Shown here: piece after piece, positions 33,039 through 42,348 of the stretch
Layout of the letters: the number at the start of each line of letters is the position of its first letter
Numbering within the stretch: position 1 is the first letter of the stretch
Assembly: GCA_036346255.1 (NCBI GenBank)
Contig: CM070619.1
Location: forward strand, 40,368,342-40,432,341
Direction of reading: 5' to 3'
Source: Ampelocalamus luodianensis
Taxonomy: Eukaryota; Streptophyta; Magnoliopsida; Poales; Poaceae
Length of the DNA stretch: 64,000 nucleotides
Notes under the pieces: generated by a model
Told to the model about the DNA's origin: nothing
What the model saw: the letters and a program-made list of their open reading frames with translations, nothing else
The model's database searches: none
Position numbers and translations under genes: made by a program

Positions 33039-33415
33039 ATGGTCCTCGCCACCCATCTCGCATTTGCTGTTTGGCATCGTTTGCCTGGCGCAGGAGGCTG
33101 GACCTACCTTGCTTCGCGGGCGATGAACTTGTCCCATTCTCCCACGACATCGCACATGCTTCCCCCTCTCCACATCTACCCAACTAACCCTACTGTGGCC
33201 GGGCTGCCCTGCTCTGCTCTGCTCCGCTCCGCGCAGCGTCCGTACCCAGGAATTAATATGCGTTCCTCCATACAGGCGAGGACAAGCAATTGTGCTGTGA
33301 TCATCAACAGCAACGTGACCAGGCGTGCAACCGCATACGGCACACCACCCCGCTCCTCAGGCCTCAGGCACTTCAGGAAGTTCATTCAGGATCAAAATGC
33401 AGGTAAGTAAGAACA
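33039..33415 (+). other. Open stretch with strong splice donor, no recognised product
   Basis: A 123-codon frame starts at ATG 33039 and ends next to a near-perfect 5' splice site, CAG|GTAAGT (about 33402-33408). The peptide has no domain I recognise. It lies just beyond the 3' end of the minus-strand gene. It could be a non-coding exon, a cryptic site, or chance. Confidence 0.2.
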
Positions 33416-33479
33416 CTATTTAGCCATTGCAAATACGCAACTTTGTGTCTCACACAACCTTAGGATTACAGCACAGATC

Positions 33480-33768
33480 CTGAGAGGGTCGAACAAAACG
33501 CCTCATAGCCTCCTTGATTCGGCTGCTGCCTGAACGGCTGGTTCAAGATGGTATGTATGTATGTCCTACTTCATGCAGCTCAAAAGAGACAAGTCACCTT
33601 CGCGCCCCTCCAGGAATGGGATCTAACAAATGAACTTCTCCATACATATGCTTAGCTACACATCAGCCCCGAAAGAAGTCGCTGCAAAGGAGATACAACA
33701 TCTAAGTGATGGGCAAAATAGCGGGACGGGAGAAAAAGAATGCCAGTTTTACCGTGTGAACCAACCTT
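33480..33768 (-). other. Probable 3' untranslated region of the proline-rich gene
   Basis: This is non-coding sequence downstream of the stop at 33769-33771. No clean AATAAA signal is obvious, so the transcript end is not fixed. I see nothing else here. Confidence 0.4.
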
Positions 33769-36700
33769 TTAAACTTTCTGCACTTTGGTAGTAGTAAGCT
33801 CCTTTGGCTTGCCTGCTTTGCCACAGTCCGCCTCCTACGTTGTGCAACGAGGCAGACATCAGAAGATGCAAGTTGTAACCTTTCTCCACCAAAGTTCCAA
33901 TTGCAATGACCATTGATTTGTCTAACAAGAGGATCAATTGTATTTAATGAAGCGACAAGAAATGCTTCCAAGATACGAGTCCACAGTGCTGATGCCCCAG
34001 GGATTAGTAACATTGCTTCAGCATATGCAGGTACCGTAACCGACTATTCAAATTTGGGGAACACAAAGGTAGGCAGAGCTAAATAACACATTCATCACGT
34101 CTAACCAGGAAAAGGAAAACTGAACCCTAGCTTGTAAAACTAATAGCTCCATTGGTACATCCAAATAACCTCTCAAAAATAAAATGATACAGTATGGAAT
34201 CAAATCTGGCATTCTTGTAAACCAATGTTACAGAGCCCAAGTTGAATGGGGCAGTTGGAAACATTGGGTGGGTGGTAGTGAAGGTTAGAAATGAACTGAC
34301 TGCATGTTTTCATCACCAGATTAAAACTAATTGAGTTGCAAAAGACGGATGAATGTGTTAGCTCATTACCATGCCAATGCTCTAAGCTAATTGCCAAGTG
34401 ATAGAATAAAGGGCACGTTTCATTACATTTTCATATAAGCAGCAGAGTTTTTAATTCTTGAGTCTTGGCAACAGTAAAATAACTAAGTTAAAGGATGATG
34501 TTATTTTGAATCAAATGAAATAGAAATTGTACTAGAAAAATGATGCATCATAAAAGCATTATCTCTGTAGTAAAAAGTTGCATAAATCCTGAATGAATAT
34601 TACAATAGTTGCAACTCAATGATTCTACCAACTTGCTATATGCCTATATTAGTATTGCAACACTATATCTGTTTGAGGGTACCACTGTCCTAAAACAAAC
34701 TAATCTCAGGGCATGTCCTACAATTGCAAATACCTTTGCAAATCTGTATAGAAAATATATGAAGCGCCAAACTATTATCATCCTCAAAATACCCAACAAA
34801 TGTGAAAGTATGCAATAAGTAGGCTACATTGTGAAATGATTAGATATAAAGAATAAGTCTAGTTTACTCTCTCCAACTATCAGAAAAGTCTGGTTTACTC
34901 TCTAAACTACAAAATCGGTTATTTAACCCACTGAACTTATGAAATCCAGTCAAAAAACACCTCAAACCGGTTTGGAGGGGTGGTTTTGCACACATGGACA
35001 TATTTTGCTGATGTGGCACATATTTTTGACATATAGACATCCACGTCACCCTCTCTCTCTTCACAACACCCACGTGGCACCCACATCACCCATCTTCTTC
35101 CTCTCTTTCTTTCTCTTCTCTTTCCTCCCATCTTCTTCACCGTGCCTCCTCGTCTCCCTCACGCCCCCTCCTCCCCCACAGATGGCGTCCCCGCCCCAGC
35201 CGACAACGTCACAGCCGTAGCGCACGCCCAACGAGGTGGAGGACATCATCCTCTGCAAGATCCTCCTCGTCTCCCTCACGGCCCCCTCCTCCCCCAACCC
35301 GGCCGTCGTCTACCTCGAGCTCACCGCCGCCGAGCTCCTCTCGGAGTCACACCCCCTCCTCGCCTTGCGCGACACCACCAAGCGCCTCCTCATCGACCAC
35401 CTCTCCCTCCAGGACCCGCCCGCCGCATCCCCTCACAAATCAAAATCATAGCTCCCCACTGGCTCCTCCTGCAGGCACACCCACATCCATTTTCATTCCC
35501 CATGCAAAAACAACAAATGAATCACATTAGTAAATGCATCAAGCTCCAAACCTTACCAACTGAATCAATAAAAGGGGGAGAAGAACACGGGTGTGGTGCT
35601 GGGCCAAGACCCAGGGGCATGCGCGAGCGCGGCCGAGCCGCCATGGACGCGGGCCAGGCCAACGCAAGGGGAAGCGCTGCGAGCTGCCGGAGGTGCGCGA
35701 GCCCGAGGGCCAGGGGCGGCAAGGGCTGTAGAGGCTCGGGCCAGAGAGAGGGAGGCTCAGGTGAGCCCAGGCCATGGGAGAACCCAAGAAAGGAGGGAGA
35801 GGCGGGAACTGGACCGAGCACCGGGCGCAGGGGGTGCGAGGCGACCGCACGCCGAGAGGCGGTGGCGGGTCGGCATGCCGGCGGCAGCGCCAGGTCGGGA
35901 GCCGGAGGGGAGCCATGGTGGTGGTGCCAAGAATGGAGGGAGAGGAGCTCCATGAGAGAAAGAAGATTAGAATGGGGAGAAGAAGATGAAGCAGGAACCT
36001 GGATTTTTCGGCCAAATAGAAGAGGTGACGTGGATGTCCAATCAGCAAAATATACCCATGTGTGCAAAACCACTGCCACATCAGTAAAACCACCATTTGA
36101 AACCGGCTGGAGGGGTTAAATGACCGGATTTGGAAAGTTCAGGGGTTAAATAATTGGTTTTGTAGTTCAGGGGGAAAACCAGACTTTTCTGATAGTTCGA
36201 GGGGGTAAAACGGACTTTTTCCTAGATATAAATATACATATATAGCCAAATTCAAAGATGGCACCAAAGCCATCTCTTGAATTTTCTCATGAGCGTGCTA
36301 GTGATACCATTGTTTGTCCCCATCACACCTATCACTCTTTTGTCAATTGAGTTTTGACAAATGTTTAATAGCAGAAAGGTTAAAAGCATAATAATGACAT
36401 TAGCGCTAGGACTGCTTGCCATTCATATGAAGGATGCAAACGACATAACAGAAAAGATAATTTTGGCATGTCACCCTCTTGTCAATCATGATTGTTAAAA
36501 ATCATCATAAAGTGTCCTTAAGTGTGTCGAGAGGCAGTAATTAACGCAAACAGTAGGTGCACTCAAAGCTAAAACCAGGGAACAACTTTGCAAAAGCTTC
36601 AAAGAGTGCCCCTCTAGACAATATAACAAGCCTACTGCACATTTTCTTGCCCAGGATAATTCTTCATCATTCTTATAGCCTAGGAGCTAAAAAGGGTGAT

Positions 36701-37840
36701 TAGGTATATATTCTTGCCTTGTGTTTCGGGCCAATCTTTGGTTCCACCTTTACAGATATTGCAATATGGAAGTTGACTTGAGTTTTGCTGTAGACAGACA
36801 CTAAATCTAACCGGCACCACAACCATCTACACCCTTCGCATATATTCACCACAAACACAGATGCCTTTCGGGCCCCAACAACACCTACCACATAAGACAG
36901 CCCCGAGCATCTATCATGCTGAGAAGACACTACTCAACACTTTTATGATTTGAAAGGTCGTAGGGACAACTCCAAGCCTAGCACCAAGAAGTAGACTCCA
37001 CAGGGATAAACTAAAGCAGCATCCAGCCATCCACCACAGATGCATCTCACCAACCAAACATCCACACCAACAGAGATATTTGCTCAATTCCCCCAAAATT
37101 ACCATGAAATTCTATCTCAAGTTCTCATCAAAGTTGCAGATCCAGTTAACAGTAACAATAACAATGCGTGTGAAGCAACCAAAACGACATGGATCGAACC
37201 CGATTCCCCCAAGATCACATGGAAAATGCAGCAAATGAAATTGCAGAGGAGAAATCGGAGGGCACGCACCTTGCCGGTGCTCTCGTAGTAGTCGTTGAGC
37301 GCCCACTGGTATTTGGACTGATCCAGCCCGAACCAGTTCGCGACGTACTCGTCCAGGCTCGCGTGCGCTGCGGCAATCCAAAGGAAATACCACGCATGAG
37401 AACCCCAAATCCCAGAAATGCGGAGGAGAAACTGACTGAAATGCAGTTATCAGCACGCAAAAATTTTGTTCCGCATCACCTTCCTGCACGCGCGCGACGG
37501 CGTCCCAGAGGAACCCGAACGACGATCCATCGTGCTTTCCCCCCGCAGACGCGTTCTCGTACTGCGACGGCGGCACCTGCACCGGAGGCGGGGAGACCTT
37601 CACCGGCGGCACAGGCGAGGAGAACTTCACCGGCGGCGAGGGCGACCGCGAGGGAGACACCGCCGGCGGAGGAGGCGCCCTGCGTGGGGTGGGGGTCGAG
37701 AAGTCCGACCGCGGGGACTCGGACGGCCGCGAGGAGCGCGGCGTGCTCGCCGGCGACGGCGGCGTGATGAAGACGGTGAGGTTGCCGGCCCTCCCGATCA
37801 TCGGCGGCGGCGGCGGCGGCGGCGAGGAGGAGGAGCCCAT
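33769..37840 (-). CDS. Conserved plant proline-rich small protein, 3 exons, function unknown
   Basis: CDS is complement(33769..33834, 37270..37367, 37480..37840), 525 nt, 174 residues. Exon 1 starts at ATG 37840, encodes a Pro/Ser-rich N-terminus (poly-Pro from a GGC-type repeat, then several SPPVKVSPP-like units) and enters a likely folded region, SSFGFLWDAVARVQE. Exon 2 gives AHASLDEYVANWFGLDQSK and YQWALNDYYESTGK. Exon 3 gives EADCGKAGKPKELTTTKVQK and the stop. Introns are GT-AG: 112 bp (37368-37479) and 3435 bp (33835-37269). Phases join cleanly and no stop interrupts, unlike every neighbour. I do not recognise a named family; conservation is inferred from exon logic and codon quality. 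There is no signal peptide or membrane segment. The large intron holds a Pack-MULE. Confidence 0.82.
34850..36222. mobile_element. Pack-MULE with about 200-bp TIRs inside intron 2 of the proline-rich gene
   Basis: The arms at 34850-35050 and 36024-36222 are inverted copies: both contain AACTATCAGAAAAGTCTGG and GACATCCACGTCACC when read inward. TAGATATAA(A) flanks both ends (34841-34850 and 36223-36232), a 9-10 bp duplication typical of Mutator-like elements. The interior carries a captured fragment of a UFD2/E4 gene (35182-35433) and a second GC-rich segment (35580-35990) of unknown origin. There is no transposase, so it is non-autonomous. Confidence 0.88.
35182..35433 (+). pseudogene. Captured 5' fragment of ubiquitin conjugation factor E4 (UFD2) gene
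   Basis: From the ATG at 35182 the frame reads MASPPQP..., meets a TAG at 35218-35220, and continues RTPNEVEDIILCKILLVSL, VVYLELTAAELLSE, TTKRLLIDHLSLQDPP. This matches the N-terminus of plant UFD2/E4 (Arabidopsis UFD2 reads EIEDIILRKI...VYLEMTAAEILSE...LIDRLS). The intact gene encodes a U-box ubiquitin chain-elongation factor of roughly 1000 residues; only about 80 are here, with no U-box. Transposition of gene pieces inside MULE ends is the usual origin of such fragments. It lies opposite in strand to the host gene, so it is not an extra exon of that gene as oriented. Confidence 0.85.
36223..37269 (-). other. Remainder of intron 2 of the proline-rich gene
   Basis: Apart from the donor GTGCGTG at 37269 I see no feature. 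The open frame at 36700-36930 has no recognisable product. Confidence 0.6.
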
Positions 37841-38800
37841 CGCGAAGGAGGAGAGCTAGGGGTTGGGAGGCGGCGTTGTTGCGGCTTCTAGGCAGAGGGA
37901 GAGGAGGGCACCAATGGGAAAGCTAACCGAGACGCCATTGCAGACAAGGGCAGAGAAGCTTTTGTTCGCTTGCAAAATTTTCCCCCTTCCCTGTTTTTAC
38001 TCCTTTTTCCCCCATTAAATATCGCCCCTTTTGGCTCTGGTCCGTAGGGGTGCATACACCGCGTGTTCCAAGACCCCGTGGGGCTACCTCAGGTGGGGCC
38101 CACGGTCAGTTAGAGAATACATTCTGGTGGGCCCGAAGCGGTGTTGGAAGACAGAGTGTAGTCTGTGTAGACCACGACCAACGGGGCTTTCATTTGTATT
38201 TCCCCCTTCTCCTTTTGCTCTCAAATAACGTGCCTTTGGCGCTGGCCGGGGCGCTGGCTGCACCGCGTCTACGAAGGCCTGGGTAGGGGTGCGTCGGGTG
38301 GGGTCGGGTAGCAGAGAGGAGGGTTTGGTGGGACCGAGCGTGGTGCGGGAAGGCCGGGTCTAGGGAGAGCCGGGGAGGGAGGTGGTGCGGTGGGGAGAGG
38401 TAAAGGGGCTTTGTCCGGGTTGGATCCCACTTTGCACGCGAGGGGGAAGGCGTAGGGGCAGCGATGTTACGGCGTTGCCCTGGGATTTCGGCGGATTAGC
38501 GGAGCGGTGACACTGTAGTGGAGTGGAAGCTCCCAAGCTGTTGATTTTGGAAGCAGATCGTACACATTAAACTCCTTCTCTTTATCGTCTGATCTAAGAC
38601 GATGGATTAGACCAAATACTATGGTACCCAAGAACACACTGAAACCACTACAGTGAATTACACAAGGGTAAGCATTTTTACCGTTTCTACGGTATTTTTT
38701 AATTACATTTCAGTTGTCGAGCATAACACGTTGACAAAATCACTGTTTGGGCTGTGATTCTCTATAGCATGGAATCGGGATCCGTTGATGGCATTGCAGT
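37841..38800. other. Upstream region of the proline-rich gene with a diverged tandem duplication
   Basis: There is no coding sequence. Two diverged direct copies of about 180 bp (about 37985-38170 and 38205-38390) share the order CCCCTTCTCC..., GGCTCTGG/GGCGCTGG, TGCA..CACCGCGT, GGGTCGG-type G-rich blocks and GG(A/G)AG(A/G)C. They overlap the likely promoter side of the gene. 38400-38800 holds nothing I can name. Confidence 0.5.
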
Positions 38801-38814
38801 GACGGATCTTTTTC

Positions 38815-39018
38815 TTCTTTTCTAGGTATAGTGTACCATGTGTGGAAAGGATCAGACGTGCTAATCTCCATTTCGAGGTAAATTTGTGCAGCTTTACTTA
38901 GAATATTTCAACTGATCTCTATTTCGAGGTAAATCTGTGCAGCTTCTATTTGGAAGCTTTCAGAGATATATCACGAAATTAATCCAAGCAGGGGTTTTGC
39001 AAATTTTCAATACCAAAT
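38815..39018 (+). repeat. Diverged direct repeat, copy 1 (continues after the LTR at 40610-40650)
   Basis: Shares TAGTGTACCATGTGTGG, GTGCTAATCTCCATT, GGAAGCTTTCA and the region around TTTTGCAAATTTTC with copy 2 at 40783-40965. The copy is cut by the solo copia LTR and resumes at 40610 with CAAACTCAATCATAATTGCG, matching CAAACTCGATCACATTTGCG in copy 2. A partial sub-duplication (CTCCATTTCGAGGTAAAT... / CTCTATTTCGAGGTAAAT...) lies at 38867-38945. Confidence 0.75.
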
Positions 39019-40609
39019 CAGAGGATCGCAGGAAGGTTACGATATCACAAACAAAATTTTTACCGCAACCAAGGAACCTCCGCTAGTAATAGATCACGGA
39101 TTACCACTAGACGCGTCGACTCGTGCGCGAAGTAGAGTCGATGTAGCGAGTTGAAGCAGTCGTAGTCGTACTTGTCACGCGCTTTCTCCTCCTACTCCGA
39201 TGAACGTCGTGAGTCGCGGATCGTCCTAGTGCTGATACTTCGCAACAACACCTCTAAGGTATCCACACGTACGGGGTAGGGACACCACGCGCAGAGTACC
39301 AGCACCGGGCGTGGTTGAGGAGAGTGGCTATTAGGGTTTCGAATTTCTTCCGAAAGATTGATCAATCATACCCCATGCCACCGCCTCAATATATAGGCAT
39401 TCATATTGGGTTCTCAACTTTGTGGCCCATTAGAAACTCGTGGCCTATAAGAATTCTGGATCTCCATCCAAATCAAATCCTAGCCCTTTAAGTGTGTGAT
39501 CCTATAGGTTCGTGTGTAATCGGTTGTGACTCCGAAACTTCGCTCCCGATCACGAGTCGTCAGCGGTACCTAGCGGCACATAACGATTCCCGAACACACA
39601 CGTAATACATCTGACGAACCTTAATACAATATGATCTACGACTGTGTCCTTATCACTTACGACCAACTCGTATTTAGTCACGACTACCATAATTAGTTAC
39701 AACCATTCAGAACTCCTTACGACCGCTTAGTATCTATCTACGACCGCTTTGCAACTCCTCACGACCGCTTGGTGATTATGTTCGAGTAGTCTTCGACTAG
39801 GTCGCATCTCTATACGACTTCAACCAGTCTACGACCTCGGCAACTGAACGACCTGCTTATGTATTCTCCTTTTGCCTCACGACATCTGGTTGAACTTCAG
39901 GTGAGATAATATGTCATTCATGGACTATTCAATACTTTTTCGATCAAGTGTCGAATAACTTCATGTGGTCGACACTTCGACCACTAGTGGCATGATCATT
40001 CACTTTCTTTATTCGACCACAACGAGGGGTCCAGAGACATCTCTCCCGTTATGTTAGGAGGGGCAAATCCCATATCCGACCAATCACATTCCTCCGTATG
40101 TTTCATAGCATACCCGAAAGCTACATTTATAACTACCCAGTTACGGAGTAGCATTTGGCAACCCCTAAGAGTGCTATTACACATGTAGGAAACCATGCTG
40201 ATCTCAGGTCTAAGGATTATACATCATCATTGCTTGAGACCAACTAACGACACATAGAATCATAACAATCTCAATAGTGTCTCAAGGTGGGTCTTATCCA
40301 ACACTATGTTCTCTAACATGTGTCCACATTATTGATTCGATATCTCTATATCCATGACCGGTGAAACATAGTCATCAATCAATACATGTACTGGTCGTAA
40401 AGTCACTGGTGTTTCGACCAGTGACATTCGACCAGGGATACTTTTAGAACGACATCATATAAGATAAAGAGTTTCACCAATAAGTCATATACTCATTGAT
40501 CTATATAACTAATGATTCATTCAAGGAACAAGATAACATATTATCAAACGTTATGAACATGATGAAATATAATCATCTCTATGATTGCCTTTAGGACATA
40601 TTTTCAACA
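39019..40609 (-). repeat. Solo LTR of a copia element related to the one at 4438-6038
   Basis: On the minus strand it begins TGTTGAAAATATGTCC at 40609 and parallels the copia 3' LTR over its whole length, ending near 39019. It is flanked by CAAAT (39014-39018) and CAAAC (40610-40614), a slightly decayed 5-bp duplication. No internal domain is present. Its length (1591 bp) agrees with the other copy. Confidence 0.85.
39388..39397 (-). promoter_or_regulatory. TATA box of the solo copia LTR
   Basis: The minus strand reads CCTATATATT at the position equivalent to the TATA box of the plus-strand copy. It would direct transcription away from the PMD elements, toward the proline-rich gene. Confidence 0.5.
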
Positions 40610-40782
40610 CAAACTCAATCATAATTGCGAGGTATCGAAAGATAAACTTTGCCATAAATAGTGATAGAATTTGAAGCTAGCGAGCAAAAGGGAACACCGT
40701 AGTGGAATGGAACCTTTTGATGGCTCGCTTGCTTGACAGGGAGGCGGCAGAGATGAAGTGATGGATGTTTTATTTTCTTTTG

Positions 40783-40965
40783 TAGGTGTAGCGTGCCATG
40801 TGTGGGAAGTATCGGATGCGCTAATCTCTATTGCCAAGTAAACTCGTGTGGCTTTTACTTAGAAGCTTTCAAAAATTTATCGTGAAGCTAATCGAAGTAC
40901 GAGGGCTTCGCAAGTTTTTGGCATCAAACTCGATCACATTTGCGAGGTATCAAAAGACAAACATT
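40783..40965 (+). repeat. Diverged direct repeat, copy 2
   Basis: This is the uninterrupted partner of 38815-39018 plus 40610-40650 (TGTAGCGTGCCATGTGTGG, GCGCTAATCTCTATT, AGAAGCTTTCAAAAATTTAT). Comparison of the two copies shows where the solo LTR was inserted. Confidence 0.75.
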
Positions 40966-41038
40966 AACATAAATCGTGAAAACTTTCTGTTGACCACTGT
41001 TCTTTTTTGCTTCTTGTCATCTCAAGTTTGAAGTCGAA

Positions 41039-41202
41039 GGATGCAGTATCCATCTTGTACGTCTGGTAATTTTACGCCTAACAAGTCCTGGAGGTGTTGA
41101 GCCTCGAGACAATTTTGGCTTTGGCCGAAATCGCAACCCATATGGTCCCAAATCTGGTGGTCGTGGTCTCGTGGAAGGACAATCCAATCCAAGAGAATAA
41201 TA
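41039..41202 (+). pseudogene. Possible coding remnant, Gly/Arg/Asn-rich C-terminus
   Basis: A plus-strand stretch reads QYPSCTSGNFTPNKS and, after a 1-base shift, GVEPRDNFGFGRNRNPYGPK then SGGRGLVEGQSNPRE and a stop (TAA near 41200) followed by AATAAAATG. The composition and a stop followed by a polyadenylation-like signal suggest the 3' end of some gene, but I cannot name it. It touches the left inverted repeat of the first MULE. Confidence 0.25.
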
Positions 41203-41240
41203 AAATGCTGCCTTTTGCATCCATTATCTTACGTATGTTG

Positions 41241-41470
41241 GAGAATTTTTGGCACGTTTGCGATGCTTTATTACGGAAGTAGCAGCCGACGCAATAAAAT
41301 AGCAATTCTGAAGCCTCGTCTGTACGGTCACCAGCCAGACACGATGTTCACGAGACACGTCGTCTCGTCCGGCGGCCACGGCCTGGGCGCACTAATTAGC
41401 GAAATCCATAATTAGCTCAATTAATTAGTGAAATATTAAATGAACTAGTACCGCCCGTGCAATATTAAAC
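41241..41470 (+). repeat. Left terminal inverted repeat of MULE 1
   Basis: Runs from GAGAATTTTTGGC to about AATATTAAA and pairs with 46665-46910. The segment includes the AT-rich GCGAAATCCATAATTAGCTC block present in both arms. Confidence 0.85.
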
Positions 41471-42348
41471 TCCACACCGCTCGTCCTTTGGGACGCCTCT
41501 AATTAGCGAAATTAATTAGCGTTGCACACAAATTTAGTGCGTTCGGCCGTGGTGGCGCCGCACACGCCTCTTCCCGACACGCCCATCCTCAACCTCTAAT
41601 CCGCCCCGCCCAACCCCTCAACCTCTAATCCGTCACTTCCATCGCGTTTTTGTCTATATGCATATGCATGCATGCAAGAGATTGGCGCGGGAGGGAATTT
41701 GATTCCCTCTGCAGCACCCTCTCGGCATCTATTTAATCGCATGAGAGTGTGATTTCACTTCGCTCTCTCGCTGCTCTGTCTCGCTTTCTCGTTCTTTCGG
41801 TTTTGGTTTTCCGATGACTTATTATTATTTGCCGCCGTCATTAGCAGTCATTTCAGCAGGTATGTCTCTCCTCGTAGCGAAATCAATCTTACTTAATTTA
41901 TTAGTTATATTTTTAGGCATAGTTAATTAGTTACCAATTAATTAATTAGTCATAAGTACATTTTACTCAATTCATTAGTCCGAAATAGTTAGTCAGAATT
42001 AAGTATTAATAAATTAGCAGTCATTAATTAGTCATTAATACGTTAGTTGTAATTTTAGGATGTGATTATTTTTCTTTCATCAATTACTGGTAATTAATTT
42101 AGTACTAATAAATTAGCACTAAAGGACCGAAGAATAGAGAACAACAAGATGTGCTAAATCAATTGACTACTTGCACTAGTAGAAATTAATATAAGTAGTG
42201 CTGTGATTCAGAGACTTATTTCTTCATGAAATGACAAACTTGAAGCAACCTTCTGACAAATGAAGTTTTGACTTTGACATAAAATTGACCTTAATTGCAG
42301 AGCTTAGACTTGAAGCATTGATTTACCACAATACATCTAGGTTGTGAG
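41471..42348 (+). promoter_or_regulatory. 5' region of MULE 1 with TATA-like box and possible first exon
   Basis: A TATA-like CTATTTAA lies at 41729-41736, followed by a CT-rich stretch (41760-41800), an ATG at 41814, a short open run (MTYYYLPPSLAVISA) and a good splice donor CAG|GTATGT near 41860. This would make a short leader exon spliced to the PMD exon near 42349. The rest of the stretch is AT-rich and empty. The exon is inferred. Confidence 0.4.

Noticed and set aside
35142..36119. 325-codon plus-strand open frame, the second longest in the window
   Set aside because: It reads the UFD2 fragment in the wrong frame, then the GC-rich half and the right TIR of the Pack-MULE; not a plausible protein.
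37189..37767. 192-codon plus-strand open frame
   Set aside because: Antisense to exons 1-2 of the proline-rich gene, where the minus strand has proper splice sites and coherent protein.
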